Positions 11,311 to 24,100 of a stretch of DNA of 64,000 nucleotides are shown here, piece after piece. Both the position numbers and the translations under genes were made by a program. Below the pieces are notes generated by a model. The model was not told where the DNA came from and made no database searches. It saw only the letters and a program-made list of their open reading frames with translations. Origin of the DNA: Ptychodera flava (Eukaryota; Hemichordata; Enteropneusta; Ptychoderidae); assembly GCF_041260155.1 (NCBI RefSeq), contig NC_091928.1, positions 47,222,137 through 47,286,136 of the forward strand, in the 5' to 3' direction. Position 1 is the first letter of the stretch; each line of letters starts with the position of its first letter.

Positions 11311-14300
11311 CTCCCAATTATAGCCGCCCAACATGCCGAAGGAAACGCTTTTCTTGTACCCTTTGTTGTTCGCTCGCTGCACTTCATTCTTTGTCTGTTC
11401 GTCCCACTCGATGTCGTCAAACACTTCATGTATGGTCATATTTTCCCACCGAGATGGCGATAAGACCATTGGAGGATCGCGTGAGCTGTAAACGAGTGAA
11501 ACGTTAGCAGGAGTGTAAAATGTGACTGTTCGGTTGCTTTTCTGAAATTGCGATGATTAGAAATGTGTTTATCTCCAAAATTTACCCGGTAGGATGTTTG
11601 AGGGAATTCCGGAAAAAAAACGCATGAAATCTTGATTATCAAGACAGTATGCACCTCGAAAGTGAAAAACTAGACCTTTTCTCAGTGAGACTTTCAACTA
11701 CTACTCTCTTACAAAATCGCGAATAAAAACTAGGGGTCACCCTGCAAAGTTTAAATTTGGTACTAAATGGCTGCCATCCCTGTGTTAACTCTATGGGGAA
11801 AAACCAAGTGGGTGATAATTTTTCTTACCCTATGAGCTTCAACCTTTTGAGCGCCAAAGACAATTTTTGTCATCTATATTAGATATATCCCTGTCAATTT
11901 TTTCAGATTTTTGCGAAAATTTTGATAAGGCCAAAGTAATTAAATTCTTTGTTTTGCGTCCCCACCCGCTTAGGTTTTTAAGGTGTTCATGAAAAACACA
12001 CAGTGTATTTGAATAGGAAATTTTAGGACATAACCGCTTAGCTTTTCTGAACTAAAATTTTGTTACAATTTTTTATTCGCTGCAATCAAATAACGTTGTG
12101 TTAATTTTCTTATGTGTGTTGTCAACCGCTTAGACGCGTACCTTTTCCCATTTAGAGTGGACGCAAAACAAAGAATTTAATTACTATGGCCTAATAAACT
12201 GTAGTCAATATTATGTGATATCTATTTGTTCCAAAATTATAAAAGATGACCTGAAAATTCATAAAATGGTAAAACGTTGTAAAATGTAAAGTTGCTAAAA
12301 TGTAACATTTTGGTTGAAAAAATTACAGCACTCAAAGGTTGAAATGAGCGTCTACAAGAGGTAGATGAGCCAAGAGTTAAAAAAGAAGAGCCCGAATACC
12401 TTACTGTACTCGGGGCGCGTTCTACCTTAACAAAGAGTGATTCAATAACTTATTTATTATTTCAGCTATAGCCCCTTTCATTGAATGGGTGATTGTGAAA
12501 TAACAGTTACTTACCTATCGACATCTAAAATGCCTGCAGCGAGGAGAGTTTCATTCACTGCAGTGTGAGTGAAGCACACTTCCAATGCAGTTCGCGGGTA
12601 CACGTAAAGAAACGCCAGGCACATCTCTTCCTTGGTGCTGTATCCCCCCTGTAAAGGTCAAATTGTCGAGACGTACGCCATCAAACCTTGCAGAAACTGT
12701 ATTTACTGTTGTGCTGGTGCAATACGGGTATCATGCAGAATTCTACTCGTATAGTGCTGCAGGACTGTGTAAATCGTCAACGTCAGTCACGAAATTGTCA
12801 AATTTGAATAGGGTGCTTCAAATCTAACTGTGCCAGGAAACGTATTTTCATGTTTTGTTTTTGTACGTAATCCACGGTGTCTTGATCTATTTTGATTTAA
12901 CAGAAACATTCTTCTTCTTGCAATATTGATTGAGTAACTTACATATGTCAGCGAGTCTCGGCCAGTGGAGTCGTAGACACACTCACAGATTAGTTCGTCG
13001 CCCTTTAAAAGCATTAAAAATACAAGCGATGTATTACATCACCATAGTTTATACATCGAAAGTGGACAGGCTTGATACCTCGGAAGAAAAACAAATAAAA
13101 TTTGTCGTATTTGTCATTAAAATCAACTGAAATGAATGTGACGTTTATTGAGTTTGTCCATTTATTCAAAATTTAAGAGGAGATTTCCAACATTATTAGG
13201 GGGAAATTTCCCCTTTGTGGAACATTTTGAAGTTTTGAAAAAAGTATCTATCAACAGCAACATTTAAATAACTTTATCAAAAATTTATTATCGATGCAAC
13301 ATTTTTTGGTATTGTTCGAAGTTACAAAAAACTCTTCAACTATGAGTGGAGATTCTGCACTGTACAACAAGCCAGTGGCCTAAATCATACAGAATAAAAT
13401 ATTACGATTTAGTCTCTCTTGATCACAGACAAATAGAAGGACAGACTAGCAACGGGTATTGTTCAAGGTGTGAAGTGCTTACGCACGTAAGCCATCCATG
13501 TTTGCCTCGCCTCAGGTAGCTCTCGACTCTCTTTTCCGAAGAGTGCCGACCATGCATCCTTCAGTAATTTCCGGATTTTCGCCAATTTTTAAGCGAAAGT
13601 ATGTTCGGTAAAGTTGATGTTGTTGTTGTCGTGTGGTGCTGAGCGGAATTGGTGTGCTGGCGAATACAGGAAAGTTTTGAGCTTCGGGAAAGTGAGTTTT
13701 ACCATTTAAAAAAATCCTCACACATTTTTATGAATATATAATGAGTGTGTTTGAAAGTCGTTTATTGATACTGTCTGGTTTTACTCATTTTTGTTTACGG
13801 TCAGTCATATCATCTTTTAAAAGTTGATCATGGAAGGACGTGTTTATGAAACTGCTGGTGTGTTATGTTTTGATTGGTGCGAAGCAATGTTTCTGCCCTG
13901 AGAGCTCACAAAGTAAGTATGGTTGCTACGCGACTGGCAGCACGATGCCATCTCTTGGTACTTTTCGAATAATCTCGTGCAATTATCAACCACGAACAAA
14001 GTCTCCAAAAAATCTAACACCTGTGAAGCTCATTTTAATATGAAAAGGCCATAGTCTACCGAGACCACCATGAAACAAAAGGCATGCCGCGTTGCTAGTC
14101 GTATTTCTATTTGTCTGGGGTTTGATTAATACCTTGAAACAAAACCATTTTATTCTCGATTAGGAAGAGATTCGTTTAAAGCTTGTAAATATTAAAAAAA
14201 TTCATTTGGATGTGTACAAGCAATGTTGAATGGGATATGTTGGTTTTAGCAAAAGACCCGATGTATGGGTCCCATAGTAGGCAGAGTCGCAGACGGGACG

Positions 14301-17300
14301 ACCCCTCCTTTTAAGGGTAATTCTACTTCCGTCTTCTTGTTTTCTTTCTCGAAAGCTATTGAACGTACCGGTTCAACTTGCACTTCTCTTGGCAGTTTAT
14401 AAATTTCTTGAAGATTGAAGTCATAATGATCGTCTTTCATGATGACCTCATAATCTTGGCCTTCACGGACATGTGTAACACTCACTGCCTTGCCGATTAG
14501 ATGTGTATGGAGGCCAACGGCGAAGATAGTTACGTTGGTCGGTTGTCCGGTGACTCCGTCGATAAACCCCTGGCGGAATAAAATGTCTATATGACAACAC
14601 TGTGGCGCTATATAGATTAATTTTGAACGTCGTGTAATCATTAAACGTCATAAAAGTCATTGTAGAAAGTACAGATCTATCCGGTTGACCATTTACACTT
14701 GTCACGATCGTAGTTAGGGGAATTTGAATATTGATGATGATAGTTGTGTACAAGGTATTAATGTTATCAATGTTAGTAGAATGAAGTGTTCTAGCAATTG
14801 TTGATACAGGTGCTGCAATTACGGTTGCTCCGGTGAGTTTGTTATCTGAAATTCCGAAATTGTACAATCAAAAATTCACAAGTCAAATTACAACGCAATC
14901 GAATTAGCTGATGATCGTCAAATTCCAATTAAAGGTGTTATAAATGTACGTGCGAATATTGCTGGTAAGAAAGTTTTGATGTCTATTCATTTGGTTGAAA
15001 ATTTGAAACAGAAGTTAATTATTGGTGTTGATTTTCTTACGAAATATAGAGCTGTAATTGATATTGCCAGTAAGAGATTAAAGCTTCATTTGGCTTTGGT
15101 TGTCAAGGCTACCGAGGGCTTCACTGTTCCGCCTCGTTCAGAATTAGAAATTTCCGGTAAGTTTAATGGCCATATGCCCGATGGAATTCTCGGACATACA
15201 GAAAACACCAAAACTTTGAGCCATTTGGGAGTCGTGGCAGCACATGTTTTATCGATGACAAAGACGAACAAAGTTCCAGTAAGATTAGTTAATACGACCG
15301 AAAGGGATGTATACATAAGAAAGGGGACAAAACTGGGTGCGTTCCGTTTTCTTTCGGGGGAGGGTGCCACTATTCATAATTTGGATATTGATGTCTGTAC
15401 GAATGTGAATGAGCAAGTAAATGAAACCGCCCGTCAACGATTTCTGAGTCAGTTTGATTTTAGTGATTCATTTTTGAATGATCAACAGAGCAAGAGTTTG
15501 CAAGAAATATTATGGAAAAATCGACAAGCATTTGTTGGTGATGATAAGAAGTTGGGTTATTGTGATGTCATAAAGCATAGAATTGAGTTAGTCCTGGGGG
15601 CTCAACCTGTTAAAATGCCGCCCTAGAGAGTTGACCCAGAAAAGCGCAAGGTCATTGAGAAGGAAGTTGATAATTTGCTGGCCCAAGGTATAATTTCCCC
15701 AAGCACTTCTCAGTTCTCTTCGCCGGTCGTTCTTGTAAAAAAATCATCGTCGAACGAGTATCGATTCTGCTTGGACTATCTCAGAGTAAACTCTCTTACT
15801 AAACCTAACGTATTTCCTATACCAAACCTTACAGAGTCTCTTGAAATGATCAGTGATCAAAATCCCCAGTACTTTTCGACTTTAGACATGATGTCCGGTT
15901 TTTGGCAAATTGCCATTTACGAACGAGACACACACAAAACGGCCTGTGTCTGTCATGATGGTTTGTATGAATTTAATCGACTTCCCCAAGATATGAGAAA
16001 TTCAGCTAATTCTTTTCAACGTACTATGCAGTTTATTTTCAGGAATATGTTATGCATTATGTGTTAGTGTATATGACCTTCACACGCCTTGGCCACGTGA
16101 GGGACGCTTCGAGATAAAATCTCTACAGGGATGGGCGTTACACACTTGCATGTTCTTCACACATGTTTCCCTCTAAAGTACACACAGAATGCGTTGATAA
16201 GCCAGACATTAATCTTTTATCTATTGGTTACACTTTTGCGTGTGAGTGGTCAATGTTGTCTGTGTCAGCAGTCAACTACCTTTCTGTTTACTTGAAAGGG
16301 GTCATAAACTGGCACCCTGTGTTCTGGAAATTAATTATCTGTCTCTGCTGAGACAATAACCAGGTGGTATGTTTTCATACAAATTAGAAACAGTCTTTCC
16401 TAAGACCTGAGAGCCGTTCATGTTTTGTAACCAGTGATTAAATGAATCGGCAATTTAAATGTCTGGCTTATCAACATATAAAATAAATAAAATAAATAAA
16501 TATTCTGTGTGTACTTTAGAAGAAAATATGCGTGATGAACATGCAAGTGTAAACGGTCAACCTGAAAGATCTGTAGCACTACATCTCGAAAATGTTGATA
16601 TCCATTAAAGCCCCAATTACTGTGAATGTGTAATAAACAGATCTCAAAATATCCCCAATTTGCCAGTAGTTTTCTTTGAATAAGACGAATTAAAGACTGA
16701 AAAAAGTGTTTAACTCTGTCGTAGGTGACGAAAGTGGCATGTACATTCAAATGTAGATTTCCCGCCATTTTCAAAAACTAATCATGAGACCGAGAAAATA
16801 AAGATTACAACAACAAATTATTGGCCATCGTGTGTTGTGCATTCAAGTAAATGGCACCGTGTTTGTTTCTTTTATGATCATGATGTGTATGTGCAGGAAG
16901 TACTGGATTTTGAGTACTTTTCAATGGGGGCGCCATTGAATGAGTGCGACACCCGTTTATTATTTAACCTCTTAAAATGCGTAGGCATGGTCAAATCAGC
17001 GAGCCGTGATACTGCTACTACATGTCCTTTAGTTAGTACATTTACACCACTCTCCTGTGTTTTGAAAATAAAATCATGAAAATAATACATAAATTCACAA
17101 CTATTGGAGCTTTAATGTCAATATAAACAACAACAACAACAACACAACAAAAACAACAACCATTTGTGTATCGCTTATGAATTCGAAACTGGCCGATATG
17201 ACTTATCTAACTTATATGAATTCACATCAGAGAGCTGTGAATGTGTCAAATGTTCTTAGTGATTAGGCGCTTTAAATAACTTCTTTGTTTGCCGTCTGCG

Positions 17301-20300
17301 TGCTGGTAGATTTTCAGAGAAAATTAAGAAAGCTAACAAAATGTTAAAACTATTACAAATAAAAATAATATTTTTCCAAAAAAACCAAATAAAAAACAAG
17401 TTTATGTTAATACACTTGTGTTTTTTGTCTGTATTTGTTTGGTTCTTTTTTTTGCCTGGTAGGGTTTTTAAAAATCCAAGGTCGGCAAACAAAGATTTTT
17501 CTTTCAATGGCCATAAGTCGAAAATCACCGACATTGTCACGCAAACCGGAAGACTGTATCGAGTGGAATACAAAATGTTGGCCACACGGAGGCAAAAACA
17601 AGTCTACCTTCTCATTGTTCAAAATAATGTCGTGACACTTTTTCGTGAACGGAATACCCTGTTACCTCTTGCGTCATTTCCGCTGTACAGTAGCTATTGA
17701 CACGGAATTCCTCGACTCCTGGGGGAATGACGAGCAACTGATTGACATCTTGACCAATAACCACGAAATTGGCGTCATATTCTCGTAAATTAGAAGAGTA
17801 GAAGATGCGAATACCAGAACTGTCGTAGATATCTGTAGAAACCAGGGTCATTGGTTAGTAGATGGACATTGTAACGACCTAAATTTTAGCAAAATTTAGC
17901 AAGATTTTTTCCGGCTTCAAATGCTGCATGAGTTGCATCTTTTCATTATTCATTATTATTAAAATGAGACTGTTTTATCATTTTTTCAGGTGTATTTGCA
18001 TGCTATGATATCCTTTAAACAAAATAATCTTTTCTGGAGTACTATAACACCCAATTGTGACAGAATGGCCGAGAAAATATATCAGTTTTCTATGGAGGTC
18101 CATTCTGGTCAAAATAATGTTACATTGATGTGGAGGCATCATGGCTAGAGCAGCGGATGCACGATCACAGGATGGTGAGTTCGAGCCCGGCATGGCCATG
18201 GTGTTGTGTCCTTGTGCAAGGCACTTCATACCTCATTGACTCTCCCCACCCAGGAGTGATGGGTACCTGGTAGGACAGCGGTGGTAATGTATGCGTTTAG
18301 CTTTGCTGCGCTTATTGATTGCACATGTGAGCTGTTGTTTGCTCCCCAGGGAGTTGACCAAGGGTAATAATAATTGTAAAGTGCCTTGAGCACATGTTAT
18401 TGTGGATATGTGCGCTATATAAGAACACATTATTATTATTACTTATTTTAATGTGCTGAAAATAAGTTTTTGTAATATTCCTTGAATTAAACATATTTTA
18501 CATAAATCTTACATGCTGAATTAATATTATGTAGCATAGAATTAATTTTTACAGCTATCTTGAATGAATTTTCTATTTTCCTGGAACTAATTTAATCTGT
18601 TAAAATTAATTCTATGTGTTGGAATTAGTTTTGTGCAGTCCAGAATAATATTTTATCAGCGTATCGAAACAATTTTTCATTTTCTATTTAATTTAACATG
18701 CTGAAATAATTTTATGTAGTCTAGAATTAATTTTACTAGTACCTCGAATTAATTTTATATGGTGGCAGAATTAATTTTGTGTGGTCGTAGAATTTGACGG
18801 CTAATCCCACAGTCCCTTGCGCACTCTTCTTATTCAATATGCTCATAGGTTGAACGACATTCACACAGAGACATACACACGGAGACTAACAGAATGATAA
18901 CAAGGGCTCCCGTGTGCCTTTGGCACACGGGGGCCAAAAAAGTTTCTATTAATGCCTTATCGAGTACACTCACTTCCCAGGCTTTCCGGATTATCGTAGT
19001 GTATTTCAACCATCACATGAGTTGGATCGTTTTCATCCCCCAGGGAAAATCCAGCGTTTTCCGGGAAATAGAATGTCTGTCATGAAGAAATTAAAAACTT
19101 AAAGACATTTTAAAAACAGTTTGCCATATCCATATATCCATGGCTAGAAGACTGCAAAATCAGAACACATTCAGCGTTCATGAAGTGGACACGATTTTGC
19201 ATTAGTTTAATAAGATTTATCAACTCATAAACTTTAAAATTTTATCGTTCGTAATGTAGTATGCCAAGAAATTGCTAGTGTGACCGTCGTACATGTTAGA
19301 CCCTGAGTTACTCTGCGGTTTTTTAAACATAGCAAGTCAAGAAATAGTTTGCATGTATTGTTGCCTACCTCACCACCGACGGCCCAGCCTACGAAGGGCA
19401 TGTAACAGTAATACCATTCCCAGGGCATGTTGGGGGTTCGGCACTGGTGTCCGATTCCGTGGTGGAGAGTCTCGTTGAAGCCGAAGCGACATTGAAAGAT
19501 TAGAATATGGTGAACGTTTGCTTCGTTTCCCTTGGTAATGATCGGCGCGTACTTGAATGAAAAGAAGAAAGAGAAATGCGATTAAGGTGGCTGGAAAGGC
19601 TATTTTTGCAACAATTATTTTCACAGAGTTAATGTCAACTTTCAAGTGTTAAAATCAAGATATTTAGTTCAAATTTTCAGGATAACTCCCTTACTTAATA
19701 TTTTTTCTAAAGAATATAAAAATTGTATATTTGCAGCCATGATTTTGAAATATGACACTAGTAGATATTGAAATTTAATTTTTGATATTTTTTTACATAT
19801 TTGAATTTAGTAATAATTGGATAGTACTTAATATTACCAAATTAGTTATAAATATGTTGACACTATTAATTGTAAGATGTGTACGGCAGGGTTTGTAAAT
19901 AAAATTTGTTTTTATGATTTTACATGGGTTTACATATAAACAAATTATTTAAAATTTCTTTCAAATTTCAAAATGTGATTTTTCAAAAAGTGCTTCAAAT
20001 ACAGAAAAATTGTGCCATAGCTATCTTGTCTGTAACCTTGTTAATAGGCTGTAAAAATTCCATGTCCATATCTCATTTCATAGGTTGGATTCAATTGGCA
20101 TAAAATTATGTAGGAAAACTGTTATTCCGTCAAAAATGTTGAAAACAAGCCATATTCGCAACCCTCTTTTGAAGTCACAGAGCAGTCTTTTTGGCTAATC
20201 TCACTTTGACACCTCTTTGACACTCAAAGAATCTAAAAATGCATTTACAATAGCAGTCATGCATTCTGAATGCAAGCACTGCCTTGTCAAACTTTCCTGA

Positions 20301-20964
20301 AAAAAAAACAGCAAATAATGACTTTCCCTTTTCAAACATTTATTAAAAGCTGGGGACCTCTACCATAGTTAATACACTAAGGACTCCCCAACTTCATCTT
20401 ATTTGGTCAGTTTTTCAGAAGTTTCAACAACCTATAATTCTGCAATGCCTTTGACCCCAAATGCCTAATTTTCTTATTCCACAGAGAATGTTGAGTACTT
20501 TTATATTTTAATAGTTATATGAAGTTGATAACTGACGCTCTGGCCTTTCCAGCCACCTTAATAAGAGGGGCTTTCAAAGGTCGTATACGACCCCAAAGAC
20601 TAAAGTGCAGGCTGTATCGAGGGTGATTTGTGCTATTGATGAAAGTTAAAACATGTTGGCTTAGTAAAAATTAAATGTTCCAGCAATGTAAACGCGATAT
20701 ATCTAGATATTATATCTGGATACAGGCGCAGTTCCAACGACCCCATACCTTTAAAGCACATTGGCACACTTATGGATTTTCAACATTTTAATACAGTCAA
20801 CCATTTCTTAATCAAAGGCGAGTTATAACGATGAGAAACTAACGATAACTGATATAGAGTGTTACTTCTAGTTGTACTCACAGCGATCATGTGATGTTTT
20901 GTATCCAATGCTGGTAACTTATATCCCATGCAGTAGTACGTAGTATCCTTCGCTGGCAGGTGAT

Positions 20965-21063
<99 letters not shown>

Positions 21064-21072
21064 CAGACAGAC

Positions 21073-21112
<40 letters not shown>

Positions 21113-24100
21113 TCAATTTAAATTATCGAATGGCTGCTTCCTTGCTATTCAAAATGTGCACTGTGGTAGAAAACTGTTGAATAGACATTTTCTGTGTTGT
21201 ACGAGACTTTACGAGATTTTTTCATGATGCTATATTGTGCGCGCTGTTGCGTCCCGTTTAACTTTACCAGTTCACAGCCATCGTAGGCTCGCTATATTGG
21301 ATACTTCAGTTCTCGCGAGATCTCGTAACTTACGGAAAATCGTTTACACGCCCCTTTGACTTACGTACGTTGTTACTGAGGAGGTCAAAAGTCTTGACAT
21401 CTTCGCCCAAGTCACGATCAGCCGATTCCGCAATAGACAGCAGCCAGATACTTTTGGAGCCGCGGTGCGTGTGACGAAGTACTGTGTCAGAACCACCAAC
21501 GGACGCTGGATCTTCGGCATGGTACGCCCAAATCACACGAGTAGTCTCTCGCTAATTCAGGGATAAGATGTGACATACGATTATTAAATGCTGGGAGATC
21601 AATATTTCCATGAACAAAACGACAATATGGTTGCTCAAACTTTCCTCAATGTAAATTTTGACCATTCTATTACCAAAACAAGATTAAAAATCAGAGGTCA
21701 TAGTGCAAAGTGTGGTGTTACAGAAATAAATTACATAACATTTTGGTGATATTTGAAATTCAAATGGCTCCCATCTGTATTTCCCTAATAATTCTATAAG
21801 TAAAAATCAAATTTTCGATTTCCGAAAAACATAGACGGTGAAAACTTTTCTTACTCAAAGAGCTTTAAAATGACCCTCACAAGTTATTGTTCGATTTAGA
21901 TTACAAAAAAATGTACAAATTTGACAGTCCAAATATCTGTCCCCGAGGTTCAATGTGAGAACTGACGTACAAAATTGGCACCACTCGTAATAATTAAGTT
22001 GGAAAGTACAGCCAGCCCATTGGTGGCGCTGTGTGAAGACTTTCACCAATGCTATGCACACTCGCCTCAAAAGTGAGGGACCTGTAACTGTTTGTCAAAC
22101 TGTTTCCTCAACGAAACTTTTAACCACTCCCTTACAAATGCAAATTTAAAACAAGATGTTAACTGAATGTGCTCACGTGGTTTACAACAAGTTCATTACA
22201 TAGTAGTCCGCTTCATAGAACAATCAGATATCTGTCAGATCCATTTTATTTAGCAGGTTCCATCAACATTCGCACAGTACTCTCGGAGATAAATCACTAA
22301 TCACAAAACTTCAACTTATATGCAAATGAGCTGTTTATCAACTTTAAATTGCTTAATGCTTCATGAAACAATTAGATTTCTACCAGATAAACATCTGTAT
22401 CAAATTTGGTGTAGGAATTTCGGAGTTATATCACTAATGACAAAGTTCATTAAATATGCAAATGAGCAGATAATTTCGTGACACTCACAGTATCATCATA
22501 ATTTTTTGATATTGTCATAAGGTGAAAAGTTTCATTAAAGTTTGTTCAGTATTTCTTGATATACGTCGACATTGTCATTACTGTCTTCATTAGAAACCAT
22601 AATGTGAAAAAAGTGATGTTTCTCACTTCATTAATATGCAAGCCACGCTAACCAAATCTAACCAGTTCTTGCCATGAGCATGTGGTACCTGTCAACAGAC
22701 AGACAGACACACAACACATACACTGACAAACAGAAACGACACGTGTGAAATGTGTGACACTGAGCTAAAAAAGTGGGTCACCGTACAAGTTTTGGTACTA
22801 TGGAAACAAATTACCTAATGCAGGTATTTAAAATTCAAAATATTCATAGCGGTTCATAGTAAAGCGTTAAAATATTGTATTGTCGACAGAGATATGTATT
22901 TTGATCTGGGATGGATCTGAGGGGCGAGATACAAAGCAGTTAAGCTGTAGTAAAGGAAGTGTCACGAGCTGCGATGCTATAGTGAGTAACTATGGAGAGA
23001 TTGCCTTGGTTGGCCCGTGATTGGTGCGAAGTCTCCAAGGAAACATGTAAAGGTCATAGTTGGCTATCAATGTGGACGTTTACGATGGCGTGAAGGTGCC
23101 ACACGAGTCAAGACTCGCGCTTCAACTGGCCGGGGCACACGTGCTAATCATCAATGCTGTTTTCAATACTTGTGTACGAGGATATGCATCGATCTGTCAC
23201 TCATCCCTTTATTCTAGACCATTTTCACAGTTGTCTCAATTGGCATGAAAGTTACCTACGTTTTCCCAGTGAACTTATTTTAGCTTCGTGCACATGTTAA
23301 TAAGGGAGGGGTCGTCCCTTCTGAGGCTGTGCGACTTTCTTGTAAATAGTGCCTCTTCCAAGACGATGGAGACAAATGTCGAGAAAATGTGAACCCAATT
23401 TAACATTTGTTAGATGTTCATAGTTCATCAGTTTTGTTACATTCGAATCACTACAAAAATTTGCCAAATAAACTTTGGTTTAGTCCCTTGTTTCATAAGA
23501 ATTCGAAGCTGCTTCGGCCGCTATCACCAATCAAAGTACAGCCGCGATTTGAAAATTTTCGATACGCACAAGGGATGTTGGAATATGTTTTGCATAGCAA
23601 CATACACCTCATATGCGTTCCATACGCACAGCCGCAGACGAGATGACCCCTTCCCTTTACACATCTTGACTTGATTCGGAGCCAATGCACACACTTATAC
23701 CTTTCGCAGTAGTGCTATTAAAGTTCTCGACACAGCTGTTGGTGTCATTTGTAAAGTGTGACCTTACGCCTACGTTATCTGAGAATAATTCTTCTCTCAT
23801 TGCAACTGAGCTCAGAGTCTCCCTGCCCCTTATGCACCACTTGCAGCGCTGTGCTTGCGAAAAGGTGTGGCAGTCACTTTGTCATGACTCTGGTTACTTG
23901 ACGTCACACTTTTTATTGAATTCTGGGACAGTCAGTTCAGGAACTTTCAAATACAGTTAGCATTTTAGAGTAATTAGGATTTTTACTTTTATGAAGTAAA
24001 TTGTTCCTAAAAATGAGGCTTTGACCTCTCCTATGACCTCAATCTAGGTTGTTGCTAGGTGAAAAGTATTAACCAATGTTCAAATAATTCTATAATAGGA

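Noticed and set aside
20919-21116. Open frame of Ser-Leu repeats on the minus strand.
   Set aside because: It is a product of the (CT)n microsatellite; only the short exon beside it is coding.
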